Assembly (NCBI RefSeq): GCF_001423745.1
Contig: NZ_LMPC01000005.1
Coordinates: 53,545-117,544, forward strand
From: Arthrobacter sp. Leaf337
Lineage (GTDB): Bacteria > Actinomycetota > Actinomycetes > Actinomycetales > Micrococcaceae
Reading direction: 5' to 3'
Length of the DNA: 64,000 nt
Position numbers and translations under genes: made by a program. Shown here one piece after another: positions 54,599 to 63,953 of this stretch; within the stretch, counting starts at the first letter, position 1, and the number at the start of each line of letters is the position of its first letter. Under the pieces are notes generated by a model that ran no database searches, was not told the DNA's origin, and saw only the letters and a program-made list of their open reading frames with translations.

Positions 54599-57598
54599 GT
54601 GCCTGACAGTCCCACGATTCAGGTTCAAGAAGATTCGCTAGTGCATGATCGGTCGGTAGAGACGCCTGTGCTGCTGTCTGACATATTGAACATCGCCACC
54701 AGCAACGCGCATCCACGACTCCATGTATTCCTGTTGCTCTCAGATTGGTGGGCACAACGAAAGCGAATGAAAACACTTCGCTCGACTTCAACTAGCCCAG
54801 GAGAGTGGCTTGTTGACCAAGACCGAATTTTTGTGGCCTGGATGCTGTGGCACCCCCTCATTGTTCGAAGCTTCTCCTCCTCACTGACGACTCTCGTGGC
54901 CCTGTCCATTGGGGTGGGCATAATTCCTGCACTATTCGGCGGTCTAACAGTTGCCAGTCTCCGGGCAAGCGCGCGAAACAAGGCCGCCAGGTCCTTCTTC
55001 CAAGCACCGGTCACCATCGGAATACCCAGCGCAGTGTTGAGCATCGTTCTTGGCTACTCAAGCGTTTGGGCCCTAGCGCTCGCGGTTCTGGCGGGCCTCA
55101 CGGCTAAGGGCCTGGGGACGGTCCTTCTGCTTATGAACTTCTCCTCAATGAGGGGGTCAATGACCTTCCTGGGCATCTCCCGAGTGGCCGGCCTCCTAGC
55201 AAAGCGTCACCTGACTGACTTTCTCATAGGCGTTGACAAAGCAATCGGCGATGATCCAAGTTCTGCAAGCCTTTTTCTGGACCGTGTACGCATTCTACCG
55301 ACGGATTGTGCGGGCATCATTGCCATCTGTCGTGCACTTGTCGCCGCCCGCACGGGGCACTCCACTGAGGCACTGCAGCTCTTAGAAGTGGCCCTGAGCC
55401 AACAGACGCGTAGGCGGCGTATCCACGGATGGATCCGTCTTCAAGGGGCTGAAGTGCTGGTTGCGCTTGGCCGCCCCGAAGAAGCCCTGCGACTTCTCGA
55501 CGCGGTTGAGTCAAAACTTTCCCGGAGGGCGGATGCGGTCTGGCTGCGGCGCGCTGAGACACTTCGGATCCGCCTATCCATGGCTCTAGAGATCGATAAC
55601 GCCCATCTGCAAAAGATGATTGCTGAATATCGGTGGAGGGCGATTAGGACATCAGATCTTTCCCGTCTTCACGAGACTGAAGTATGGCTTCTCCGCCTCA
55701 GAGTAGGCATGGGCGAGTTGTCTGACGCAGGCGATACGGCCAGAGCCTTGGCGATGTGGATGGAAGGTCATCGAGACGTCATGCGTGAAGACGAGCACGC
55801 AGAACGCCAGATCTTCCTAGCAAACATCCTCCTCGACGCTAATGAGACTGGTACAGGTCCACAACTGCTCAGTGCCCAATACGTCAAGGAAGTGGACCCG
55901 CGATCCGACATTGAACGGGCTACAGATCTGCTTACGTCAGCCGTCCAGTCGCTCGTTGGGGGCACATACGTCATTCCCAGGTGCTTGGCCGAGTTGTCTA
56001 TGGCGCGGGCTCTGCACCTTGCCGGAGACTCAAAGCATGCTCAGGCCTACATCCTGTCTTCACTGCGAGCTATGCAAAGTATCCGCTACCAGTTACCCAC
56101 GTCCGCTTGGCGCGGGAGCTGGGAACTCATTCAAAGCAGGGCCTTCGCACTGGCTTTCGACCTGGCGTGGCTGGAAGTTTCCCCCGACAGCCGATGCTTT
56201 CTGCTTGTCGAACTGATAGAAGCTGCAAAGGCCCAGGCTGTACCCCGGGTCCGAGATGCCGCCGGCACAGCCACGGCTGACATATTTGACGTCCTGCTCG
56301 GGACCTTGGCTGCAGCACCAAAGGACGCACAGAAGGCCGACTTACTGGATGCCGCCCCCTCCATCACTGTCGCGCATTCATCATGGGTGTCAGATGCCTC
56401 AACTGAGCCCCTTCCACTCCGAAGGGCGATCAACTTCCGGTCATCGTCCTCGGAAATCTACTGGGGAGGCATTGAATGCGGCGACTGGTTCCAGTGGTTC
56501 ATCCTTGAAAGTGACGGCATGTTCCACTACGACCGTTTCCCCACCCAAGACATTGCCCGCCCAGTCGATCGTCTGTTGAAGTCGATCCCCAACAGAGCCT
56601 CAACGGAGGGGGCAGAGAAATTTGCTCTACGTAAGGCAGCTAGTCCTCTCTTCGAGAAGAGTGCAGTCACAGAAGCGACGCCCGAGTATGAGACGGATGA
56701 GTATCTGCTTCTTGGGGAAGCAGCAAAGACCCTGATCCCGGACGAACTTCGGGAAAAACTTCTTGCCCGCACACGCGAGAACCCTCTCCGCGTAATTGTC
56801 GGCTTGGGCGGAAGGCTCTCCAGCCTGCCAATCGCTGCCTTCCCGCTAGACACGAAATCGTCCGTGCGATTTGTGGAGCGGGCACTCATTTCCTATGTGC
56901 CGTCCTTCGCTGCGGTGGCCAGCACATGGCGCGATGCACCGATGTCGCTTTCCTCCCTATATCCGTTGTCACTGGCGGTCGTCACGCCCAACGAGACAAG
57001 GGACACTCCACCCAAAGACCGGCTGACATATGCTGCACGATTTCCGCCGTATGCCCGCAAGCGCCGACGCGGCTACGTAAACCAGGAAGTTCTAAAGGAA
57101 CTTCTTCAGTCGATCACAGGTCCGGCCACCGCCTACTTCGCTGGACACGTTCATCAGGGAGAGCTGTTCGAGCCCGCGAGCTCTGGGCTAATGCTGGCCA
57201 ACGGTGAACGTCTAACAATGCGTGAGCTGCTCCGACGGGATGAAGACGGCACGGCACAATTTCCCATGCCCTCAAGGGTAGTTCTAGCAGGTTGTTCCAG
57301 CCTCGGTGTCAGGGTTACAGCAACCGACACGAAGGGCGTGGATCGCCAATTCGAGTGGTTTGGCCTTGCCATCGGAGTACTTCTCGCTGGCGCCCACGAT
57401 GTAATCTGCACCCTTTTCGAATTGCCTGACATCGAGGAAACATCAGACTTTGACCACGAGGTCACGACGCGAATGACGATCGCGGCAGAACCAGCAGAGG
57501 CATTACGCGATGCCCAGCTCAGGGCGTTGGACGATCAAAGAAGAGGTGCAATGATCACGCCGGCTGTTTGGCAGAGCTATGTCCACATCTGTAGGTAG
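54599..57598 (+). CDS. Membrane-anchored TPR-CHAT caspase-like protease
   Basis: 999 residues from a GTG. Membrane helices lie at about 93-118 (LTTLVALSIGVGIIPALFGG) and 140-182 (two close helices). A TPR-like region follows (about 210-520; HSTEALQLLEVAL, RPEEALRLLDAVE). The C-terminal CHAT domain has His in YFAGHVHQG (about 845-853) and Cys in RVVLAGCSSLG (about 894-904). Membrane-anchored CHAT proteases are less common than soluble ones. Its coupled upstream gene and the convergent Clp-N-like operon may be partners; this is inference. Confidence 0.85.
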   Translation: MPDSPTIQVQEDSLVHDRSVETPVLLSDILNIATSNAHPRLHVFLLLSDWWAQRKRMKTLRSTSTSPGEWLVDQDRIFVAWMLWHPLIVRSFSSSLTTLVALSIGVGIIPALFGGLTVASLRASARNKAARSFFQAPVTIGIPSAVLSIVLGYSSVWALALAVLAGLTAKGLGTVLLLMNFSSMRGSMTFLGISRVAGLLAKRHLTDFLIGVDKAIGDDPSSASLFLDRVRILPTDCAGIIAICRALVAARTGHSTEALQLLEVALSQQTRRRRIHGWIRLQGAEVLVALGRPEEALRLLDAVESKLSRRADAVWLRRAETLRIRLSMALEIDNAHLQKMIAEYRWRAIRTSDLSRLHETEVWLLRLRVGMGELSDAGDTARALAMWMEGHRDVMREDEHAERQIFLANILLDANETGTGPQLLSAQYVKEVDPRSDIERATDLLTSAVQSLVGGTYVIPRCLAELSMARALHLAGDSKHAQAYILSSLRAMQSIRYQLPTSAWRGSWELIQSRAFALAFDLAWLEVSPDSRCFLLVELIEAAKAQAVPRVRDAAGTATADIFDVLLGTLAAAPKDAQKADLLDAAPSITVAHSSWVSDASTEPLPLRRAINFRSSSSEIYWGGIECGDWFQWFILESDGMFHYDRFPTQDIARPVDRLLKSIPNRASTEGAEKFALRKAASPLFEKSAVTEATPEYETDEYLLLGEAAKTLIPDELREKLLARTRENPLRVIVGLGGRLSSLPIAAFPLDTKSSVRFVERALISYVPSFAAVASTWRDAPMSLSSLYPLSLAVVTPNETRDTPPKDRLTYAARFPPYARKRRRGYVNQEVLKELLQSITGPATAYFAGHVHQGELFEPASSGLMLANGERLTMRELLRRDEDGTAQFPMPSRVVLAGCSSLGVRVTATDTKGVDRQFEWFGLAIGVLLAGAHDVICTLFELPDIEETSDFDHEVTTRMTIAAEPAEALRDAQLRALDDQRRGAMITPAVWQSYVHICR

Positions 57599-57620
57599 AT
57601 CTCCCGGCATGCCTTTGCCC

Positions 57621-58751
57621 CTACTGGGACTTGCTTGGGAAAGACCCTAAGGCCGCCCACAATCGGTCTTCGGCCATCAGTTCGCGGTCGTAGTCGGGAT
57701 TTCTCGTCTCTCTGCGCTGGATCAAAATAGTCAGCCACGTATTTAGCGCAAAGTAACAGGGAACAACAGCAACCAAACCTAGCCACGGATACAGGCCGCC
57801 TAGAAAGAGAACCACCAAGCTGATTAAACGGAATATCCAGGTAACACTCCAGTGAGTCGAAGTGGTGTCCCAAACAGCGAGAATCAGGCCAAAAATCACC
57901 CACCATGGATGGCCGCTGCGAATAATTTCAACTACCCCGAGAACAAGTACGATGCCGATGAAGAATTGAAAACACTGGCTGAGGACGTACCAACGGGTGA
58001 CATCCAAACCGAGCGGCGTGAAGAGTTCGAGTTTAGGTGTAAATCCACCGCCAAGGATGCCCAAGCGGCGTTGTTTGGCTATCCGTTTTGTGTCTACGGT
58101 CTTACCGCCGACGTTTATAGCCAGGGGAGGGAAGCCACGCTGTAGACCAGCGTGACCCAGCTGTGTCATGGGCAAGGTATCGAGGGAACACTGCCATGCG
58201 TTCAGCCGACGTGAACTGGCGATCAGCGCTGACTGTGTAACGTTCGATGAATCCATCCAATGATTCAGTTCCTTGCTCCCACCATGACCCTTGTCCTCCA
58301 GCATTGCCCGGAAAACATGCACAGTGTCGATGGCCGGTTCACCTGACTTGGACGCGAGGGTTTTGGCCAGACGCAGAACGCGACTGGCGCCGTGGTCTGG
58401 TTTCAGGTATCGCTCCTGCTCCCCTAATTGAAGCTCCGACGCCTCGTGACGGTTTACGTCTCCTTTGAAACTGAAAAAGGACAGGTCCATTCCACAAGCG
58501 TGGACCGTGGGAAGAAAACGTGATTGTTCTTCGTCCGCCGCGTTTAGCATCGACTCAAATATGTGCTGAGTCCCAAACACTAGCCTCTTATCCGCGTACG
58601 CGTAGAGGGCTGCCCGTTCGAGGACTGCGTTCAGGGCAAAAGACCTCCGCTGAAGACCAAGGTCGTCACAAAGGTGCGCCAGACCGGGACGAGGACTCTT
58701 AGCAAGTTGGATATCAGCTGACCTCACCGGATCCACCTTCCTTCGAGGCAA
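57621..58751 (-). CDS. Membrane protein with tandem Clp-N-like repeats
   Basis: 376 residues from a TTG six bases after the previous stop. The N-terminal half has two repeats of the Clp N-terminal type: ERAALYAYADKRLVFGTQHIFESML (given here as ERAALYAYADKRL and TQHIFESML, about 45-70) and DTVHVFRAMLEDKGHG (about 141-156). The C-terminal half has four membrane helices at about 255-350 (FQFFIGIVLVLGVVEII; LISLVVLFLGGLYPWLGL). Clp-N repeats recognise substrates or adaptors. Without a Clp ATPase this may be a membrane receptor. Confidence 0.6.
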   Translation of the reverse strand: MPRRKVDPVRSADIQLAKSPRPGLAHLCDDLGLQRRSFALNAVLERAALYAYADKRLVFGTQHIFESMLNAADEEQSRFLPTVHACGMDLSFFSFKGDVNRHEASELQLGEQERYLKPDHGASRVLRLAKTLASKSGEPAIDTVHVFRAMLEDKGHGGSKELNHWMDSSNVTQSALIASSRRLNAWQCSLDTLPMTQLGHAGLQRGFPPLAINVGGKTVDTKRIAKQRRLGILGGGFTPKLELFTPLGLDVTRWYVLSQCFQFFIGIVLVLGVVEIIRSGHPWWVIFGLILAVWDTTSTHWSVTWIFRLISLVVLFLGGLYPWLGLVAVVPCYFALNTWLTILIQRRETRNPDYDRELMAEDRLWAALGSFPSKSQ

Positions 58752-58757
58752 CTACGG

Positions 58758-60266
58758 CTACTCATCGACAGATCTGATCATGACAGGCGTGGCGTCCAGT
58801 ATAGGAGCAACGATCCTCACTGAGTCAGTTTCGTCCAAAGCGCATTCATGACGTGTGATCTCACCTGTACTCCATCTGGTTTCCCAGCGGAGTACAGCGG
58901 AATTAACGCGCGGTCCAGGACTGATGACCACCAGCCAGAGCCCGTCGGGCAACAACATCATCGTAAATGAAGTACGTGTGGCTGGATCTTTGGCCTTGAA
59001 GATGCGACGTACCTCGCCCCTGCTTCTGACCGCGATGGAATCCGAAGCCTCCAGCCTGAACCAAGCGAGGTCGAGGTCGTCGATTCGGGCTTCCTCGAGA
59101 ATAAGGAGACGTCCGGCGTGGGCTAGTTCCGTGAGAGTGGCCGGCAGTGCTCCCTTGACAAGGTTGAGCGTGAGACGGTCCTGGATGTGATTCCGGGCCG
59201 AAACACGTTTGGTGCGATCGATGTGGCGTTGTTCGGGACTCGGCTCCGGGTAGCCGGGAATGTCACGGTGACGGATGTCGACATAATCGGTTGGCCTAAT
59301 TGCTCGTGCGGGGAGACTGTGGCCGGCGAGGATGTCTCCGGAGGCTGGTTTGAGCGGGACGTGGGCGATCAACGATCCGGTGTGCGGCTCTGTGACGATG
59401 GCATGGTAGTGGGCCGTTGGATCAGTTGCTGTTGTTCTTTGGGTGGGAACGGTGACAGTAATGGCGTGCGGGTTGCGGGCGTGCGTAACAACGCGGATCG
59501 TGTCTTCTGCGGTGGACGCTTCACCGTGCCCGGTGAGACGCCAGTCTGGGGACCCGATCAGCAGTAAACCCGGGACCTGTATGGCTGATGTCGCCGAGGT
59601 GTTGTAGAGGATAGCGTCCCGGTCCATTTCGGACAGGGGCAAAGGCAGAGTGTATGGGTCTTCCCCTCCTGGCGTTCCAGTTGGAAGGATTTCATCAAGG
59701 GCGTCGAGCGCTGCACGCACCGGGCTGAGTGCAATTTCGTCGATGAGGCCGGCGTCCAACAGTCGCTGAAGAGCACGAGCAGCCGGAAGCGCTTCAGCTG
59801 CGTTGAGGCGCGCAGTCTCGGCCCCATCGAAGGCACGATTAAGGTGGCCAGCGGCCACGATGTCGAGGGCGTTCAGAGACTTGTCCAGCGGCAGAGGATT
59901 CCAGTAAAGGGTCCATTGCTGATAGGCGGCAGCTAGGAGACCGTTCCAGGCGGAGCCGGGTGTGAACGTAAGAGGTGGACTCGCTTGCCCTTCTTGGTTA
60001 TCGCCATCGGCTAGTATCCTGGCTCGTCGGATGAGCTCCCTGCCGGTTGGGGCGCCGAAGATTTCGTAGAGGCTGCCGGCGGCAGCATAGGTGTCGTGGA
60101 CCGAGACGGACACAGGCGCACTGGGGCGTGTGATGTCGATTTCGACGGTGATGTTGTCACCGGCGCTGATGCTGACGGTGGGCGCGGCCCCAGGCTCAAA
60201 GCATTGCACACGGAAGGCGTCAAGATTGGATTCGAGACTCAGTACCTGCGTCTGGTCGGTGGTCAT
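58758..60266 (-). CDS. Hypothetical protein of the Clp-N-like operon
   Basis: 502 residues, beta-rich at both ends (APTVSISAGDNITVEIDI; LLPDGLWLVVISPGP, VLRWETRWSTGEITRHE) with an alpha-helical middle (LRALQRLLDAGL-type text). No signal peptide and no recognised family. It overlaps the upstream gene by ATGA. Co-expression with the 706-residue and Clp-N-like proteins points to one system. Confidence 0.55.
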   Translation of the reverse strand: MTTDQTQVLSLESNLDAFRVQCFEPGAAPTVSISAGDNITVEIDITRPSAPVSVSVHDTYAAAGSLYEIFGAPTGRELIRRARILADGDNQEGQASPPLTFTPGSAWNGLLAAAYQQWTLYWNPLPLDKSLNALDIVAAGHLNRAFDGAETARLNAAEALPAARALQRLLDAGLIDEIALSPVRAALDALDEILPTGTPGGEDPYTLPLPLSEMDRDAILYNTSATSAIQVPGLLLIGSPDWRLTGHGEASTAEDTIRVVTHARNPHAITVTVPTQRTTATDPTAHYHAIVTEPHTGSLIAHVPLKPASGDILAGHSLPARAIRPTDYVDIRHRDIPGYPEPSPEQRHIDRTKRVSARNHIQDRLTLNLVKGALPATLTELAHAGRLLILEEARIDDLDLAWFRLEASDSIAVRSRGEVRRIFKAKDPATRTSFTMMLLPDGLWLVVISPGPRVNSAVLRWETRWSTGEITRHECALDETDSVRIVAPILDATPVMIRSVDE

Positions 60267-62383
60267 TCATCGGCCTCCTCTTCGATGCTAAGCCGGACGG
60301 CAACTTCCAACAGGATGGCCATCACATTCGTTTCGTAGGGGTCAATGACTTGTTCGATGTCCTCTTCGAGGGCATTGAACTCTTCCACCCGTTCATTGAT
60401 CCATTCAGGTATCTCTTGCTTGGGATCAGGCCTCGTGGCTGGGTAGTTTTTCGCGTAACCGAGGATGTTTAGCAATGAGGCCGCTGCCGATCGTGTTTCA
60501 GCAGCGCTCATGCCTGGATGAGCGCTCGCTGATGACCCACTGCTTTTACTCAGCATGCTGGTTGCGTATGTGCTGGTTGCGAGGACGAACCAGTTGTTCG
60601 GTGTTTGGAGTTTTCCAGACCTTTGACGGGGTGTAGGAACTGCCTTGACGCCTGTGCCGTTTCGTTCACCTTCGAGGCCCCGTACCCCTCGGTGAGCGTT
60701 CTCTCTCTCGTTCTTGAATTTCTTGAAGAATGTGGTTGCTTGCAGATGACCGAATTTCCATAGCCACGCGTTGGTTTCTTCGACAGATCCATGCGTGAAT
60801 TGACTCCGGTTCTTTCCCTCTCGGACAGTCTGGGGAAACTCTGTTTCGGCCCGAACAAGGTTGTCGCGTAGCTCAGAGAGCCTTTGGGCGGGGAGGACGT
60901 AACTGGCCCGCGCTCTGAGGTCCTCCAGATCCCCGCCAGTCATGTTGTAGTCAAACGTGGCGACGCGCTCCAAGACGCGGCAACCGACTGTGTTCCATTT
61001 CTGCGAAGGTTCCCACCATTGTATTTCCCCGGCAAGAGAACGCTCGAGGGAGAAAGATCCCTCCAACAGCCTGGCCGCGCCGGGAACATCTTCGTCGCTG
61101 ACCCCATAGCGATGAAGAACTGCATCCAGCAAACCCTTGGGCCACACCGGCTCTTGAGGGCTTTCTGTGCGAGCGGTGAAGACTGTTGCGGCCAGGAGCC
61201 GCAACATATCCATGACCGACGGCCGCACATCCACCCTTCCCATCCAACGCACAGGGCTTTTCTGTATTGCTTTGACCAGAGCCGACTGGAGAGTGTCCAT
61301 CAACGGCCCGTACCTGCTAGACCGGAAATGCTGGGCAGCGTCGGATGCGCTCGCGTATGTCCAAGCTTGCTGCATGGCCGCGTATGGAGCCTCTCCTGTG
61401 TACAGATAGAAGGCGGTGAGCATGGCGGCATGTCCATCAGTTTCCGTCAGACCGAACGGATGGTGGATTCGCCGGGCAACGTCATCAGAGAGTTGGTCGA
61501 GTTGTTCGAGGGTGAGGTAGTCCATCATCGCGCATTGCTCGGCTAAGTCCTTGGCCCGTTGCAGGTTCGGGAGCGCCTCGGGTTCCATGGAGTCATCCCA
61601 ACGCAACAAATCATCCAGAGGACTATGGGCCTCATCATTGAGGCCATTTGTGTGGAGGCCACTTTCTGCGGGGGCGGCGGCGGCAGATACTGTGGTGAAC
61701 CGTGAGCTAGCGATGCTGAATTCGGTGGCTCTGGACGCAACGATGCGGGCAAGAATGTCTGGCGCCAGAGCAGCTGGTCCTCCACGATCCGAGGCTACGG
61801 CGACTCTATCGACCACGTGTTTGATCGCTCCCTCGATCGTATAAGCGTTTCCGGCACCTACCTTGGTGTAGTTGATCTGGGTTGCGTTGAAGGACGTTAG
61901 TTCCGTGTGCAAACGGCGTTTTCCTTCGGCATCTCGATGGGTTGCCATTTTGAGGATGGATTCGCGTATTCCTGCCCGGATCCGTTCTGTGCGCAATTTT
62001 CCCAACGTCGAACCGAATGCGATATTGCAAGGACGTGATTTCTTGCCGTTCTGGTCCGTAGTTCCCAAGACGGCAGCGTTGCTGATCTCCGGAGGCAATT
62101 CGGTTCTAATATCGAGAATCTTCCCTCGCACGGGCAGGATTTCTGCCAGTGCTTCTGCCATGAGCTGTGAGGCCTCAGGGAAGGAAAGATCGAGCTGGCC
62201 AGTGTTGATGTCAAGTTTTGCTTTGTGTTGATTCAGATAGTTTTCGGCGATCTTAAGGAATGTGCTGGTGTCGACGTGCGTCACGAATGAATTTGGGCGA
62301 TGATCCGCCGTTCCCTGAGGTCCGGGCGCATTGAGTCCTGATTCGTCTGGTATCTCGGTGAGCTGCTCATCCGTTGACGCCAT
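60263..62383 (-). CDS. Hypothetical 706-residue protein, first gene of the Clp-N-like operon
   Basis: Helical, charged protein with no recognised domain. The N-terminal part (FLKIAENYLNQHKAKLDINTG, about 41-61; EASQLMAEALAEILPVRGK) resembles a structural or phage-like helical domain. A linker at about 235-265 is rich in Ala and Ser. The end is acidic (EFNALEEDIEQVIDPYE). Start ATG 62383 with AGGGGGG five bases before. The function of this operon is open. Confidence 0.55.
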   Translation of the reverse strand: MASTDEQLTEIPDESGLNAPGPQGTADHRPNSFVTHVDTSTFLKIAENYLNQHKAKLDINTGQLDLSFPEASQLMAEALAEILPVRGKILDIRTELPPEISNAAVLGTTDQNGKKSRPCNIAFGSTLGKLRTERIRAGIRESILKMATHRDAEGKRRLHTELTSFNATQINYTKVGAGNAYTIEGAIKHVVDRVAVASDRGGPAALAPDILARIVASRATEFSIASSRFTTVSAAAAPAESGLHTNGLNDEAHSPLDDLLRWDDSMEPEALPNLQRAKDLAEQCAMMDYLTLEQLDQLSDDVARRIHHPFGLTETDGHAAMLTAFYLYTGEAPYAAMQQAWTYASASDAAQHFRSSRYGPLMDTLQSALVKAIQKSPVRWMGRVDVRPSVMDMLRLLAATVFTARTESPQEPVWPKGLLDAVLHRYGVSDEDVPGAARLLEGSFSLERSLAGEIQWWEPSQKWNTVGCRVLERVATFDYNMTGGDLEDLRARASYVLPAQRLSELRDNLVRAETEFPQTVREGKNRSQFTHGSVEETNAWLWKFGHLQATTFFKKFKNERENAHRGVRGLEGERNGTGVKAVPTPRQRSGKLQTPNNWFVLATSTYATSMLSKSSGSSASAHPGMSAAETRSAAASLLNILGYAKNYPATRPDPKQEIPEWINERVEEFNALEEDIEQVIDPYETNVMAILLEVAVRLSIEEEADE

Positions 62384-62451
62384 GCCCGCCCCCCTTTTTT
62401 TCTGCGCTGCTTGCTTGCTGCGATTGTATTTGAAGGTTGAGATAGTGCTGT

Positions 62452-62979
62452 CTATCGTCGTTGTTTACGTCGTTTTCGGCGTGGTCGGGGGCCGAGAGCG
62501 ATCCGGGTTACGAGGGCGCCTACAGCTATCCAGACGAGTGTTTGGGTGGGGTGGGCCAAGATGAGGCCGGGAAGTTCAAGGGCGGATTCGAGGGCCGCGA
62601 CGATGAGTGCTTCGATGACGCCGTCAAGGGATCCGGTCTGGGCCCAATACACGACGACGTACCAAAGAATTGGGGCGATGAGGGTGATGAGCGCACCGAT
62701 CCGAACGGCAGTTTTGAGTTGTGTCCATTCCATGAACCGTTTTTCATCAGCGGTGCGTTGGATGAGCCGGCAGTCTCGGGCGTGGACGGTGCTTTCGGTC
62801 AGGCCGTAACTGGTGTCGAACGCTACGGTGAGCTGGTTGCCGGTGCGTTTGCGGACGAGCCCGCGCGTGCCTTGCCGGACGCTGGGGGAGTTGGTGTATT
62901 CCTCGGTGAGGGTGCAGCTGATGTTGCGTCGGGCGGCGACGAGGTCGCCGGTTTGTGGGGGTTGGTTGAAGGGGTTCAT
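62452..62979 (-). CDS. Small membrane protein with N-terminal SH3-like domain
   Basis: 175 residues. Residues 8-70 (GDLVAARRNI, TRGLVRKRTGNQLTVAFD) look like a small beta-barrel of the KOW/SH3 type. Two membrane helices follow at about 92-112 (VRIGALITLIAPILWYVVVY) and 140-163, and a very basic tail (RPRRKRRKQRR). It overlaps the upstream gene by ATGA. Role unknown. Confidence 0.55.
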   Translation of the reverse strand: MNPFNQPPQTGDLVAARRNISCTLTEEYTNSPSVRQGTRGLVRKRTGNQLTVAFDTSYGLTESTVHARDCRLIQRTADEKRFMEWTQLKTAVRIGALITLIAPILWYVVVYWAQTGSLDGVIEALIVAALESALELPGLILAHPTQTLVWIAVGALVTRIALGPRPRRKRRKQRR

Positions 62980-63254
62980 GGGAGGCGGATCCTGATTTTG
63001 GAGCGGGGTTCGTGGGCCCCGTTTTTTTGGGCGTTTTCGGCGTTGATGTGGTCGGTGGCTTCGTCGCGTGCGCGGTCTTTGTCTGCTTGGTCGGCGTCGG
63101 CGAGGTCACCTACTTGCCGGTCGTGGTGTTCTTGTTGGACTTGTTGCTGGGTGGGTGGGTCCTGGTTGGGCAGGCGGGGTTCGATGGCCCAGAGTGCGCC
63201 GCTGACGATGCCGACGGTTCCGGCGGCCACGATCAGGGTTTTGGGGACTCTCAT
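62976..63254 (-). CDS. Small signal-anchored, charged protein
   Basis: 92 residues. N-terminal hydrophobic segment (LIVAAGTVGIVSGALWAI, about 7-24), then Gln/Asp/Lys-rich helix (DLADADQADKDRARDEATDH). A strong ribosome site (GAAGGAG) lies five bases before the ATG. Probably exported or membrane-anchored; role unknown. Confidence 0.55.
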   Translation of the reverse strand: MRVPKTLIVAAGTVGIVSGALWAIEPRLPNQDPPTQQQVQQEHHDRQVGDLADADQADKDRARDEATDHINAENAQKNGAHEPRSKIRIRLP

Positions 63255-63313
63255 GCTGCTCCTTCGATACTGGTTTCGAGGTGGGGCCTGTTTTGTTTAG
63301 GTCGATGCCGCGG

Positions 63314-63823
63314 TCATTCAGTGTTTGTTGTGGTGTGTCGGTGTGCCCAGAGGATGGTCAGGGCGCCGGTCCCTGTGTAGAGGGCTGCGTAGAGAAGGGC
63401 TCTGAGGTGGTAGGTGGTCTGGAGCTTTTCAAGGGCCTGGGCGTGTTCGGTGGCGGTGGTGAATATTGCTGTGTCGGGGCCGGTGATGTCCGGGATGAGG
63501 TACCAGCAGGTGCTCAGGGCGGCCCCGAGGAGAGCCCAGGAGAGGGCCATGGCCAGGGCTGCGGGGCGCCGGTCGTTCCAGATCCGGCCTGCTGCGTAGG
63601 CGGTCGCGGTGCTGTGAATGGTGGCGCTGACGGCCAGGGTGAGGGCCAGAACGGTATTTGCTGCGATGGCCGTGATGGGTGCGTAGGCGAGGATTCCCTG
63701 GCCGAGAACCGCGAGGGCCACGCACAGTCCTTGCAGGACGGGCCAGCCGGGGTTCCGGGGCTGTCGGCGGGGTGCGGGCCGTTGCGGGGAAGCGGGTTGC
63801 GGGCGGGCGGGCGTGGTGGTCAT
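63314..63823 (-). CDS. Four-helix membrane protein
   Basis: The frame is open to 63898, but ATG 63823 with AGAGGG eight bases before gives 169 residues with a Pro-rich N-terminal tail and about four helices: 32-48 (LQGLCVALAVLGQGILAY), 53-75, 85-108 and 135-158. No family recognised. It lies 59 bases before the next gene of this small-membrane-protein cluster. Confidence 0.55.
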   Translation of the reverse strand: MTTTPARPQPASPQRPAPRRQPRNPGWPVLQGLCVALAVLGQGILAYAPITAIAANTVLALTLAVSATIHSTATAYAAGRIWNDRRPAALAMALSWALLGAALSTCWYLIPDITGPDTAIFTTATEHAQALEKLQTTYHLRALLYAALYTGTGALTILWAHRHTTTNTE

Positions 63824-63890
63824 GGCGGGTTCCCTCTTCTGTGTGTGGCTAATTGGGTTCACTGCGGATGTTCTGGTTGTTGAAGGGTTT

Positions 63891-63946
63891 CCCCTCACCC
63901 CTGTCCGGTCCCCCAGGGGTGAGGGGGGTCGGTGTTCCGACCCCCC
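63891..63946. repeat. Two overlapping perfect hairpins
   Basis: CCCCTCACCCCTG (63891-63903) pairs perfectly with CAGGGGTGAGGGG (63914-63926). GGGGGGTCGG (63923-63932) pairs perfectly with CCGACCCCCC (63937-63946). The stems share 63923-63926 and so compete. They lie between the 3' end of the last gene and the membrane-protein cluster; no T run follows on either strand, so attenuation or RNA processing is as likely as termination. Confidence 0.6.
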
Positions 63947-63953
63947 TGTGGGG

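Noticed and set aside
62461..63300. 279-residue plus-strand frame
   Set aside because: Covers two minus-strand genes that have good ribosome sites and signal segments; its text is Gly/Val/Asp-rich shadow.
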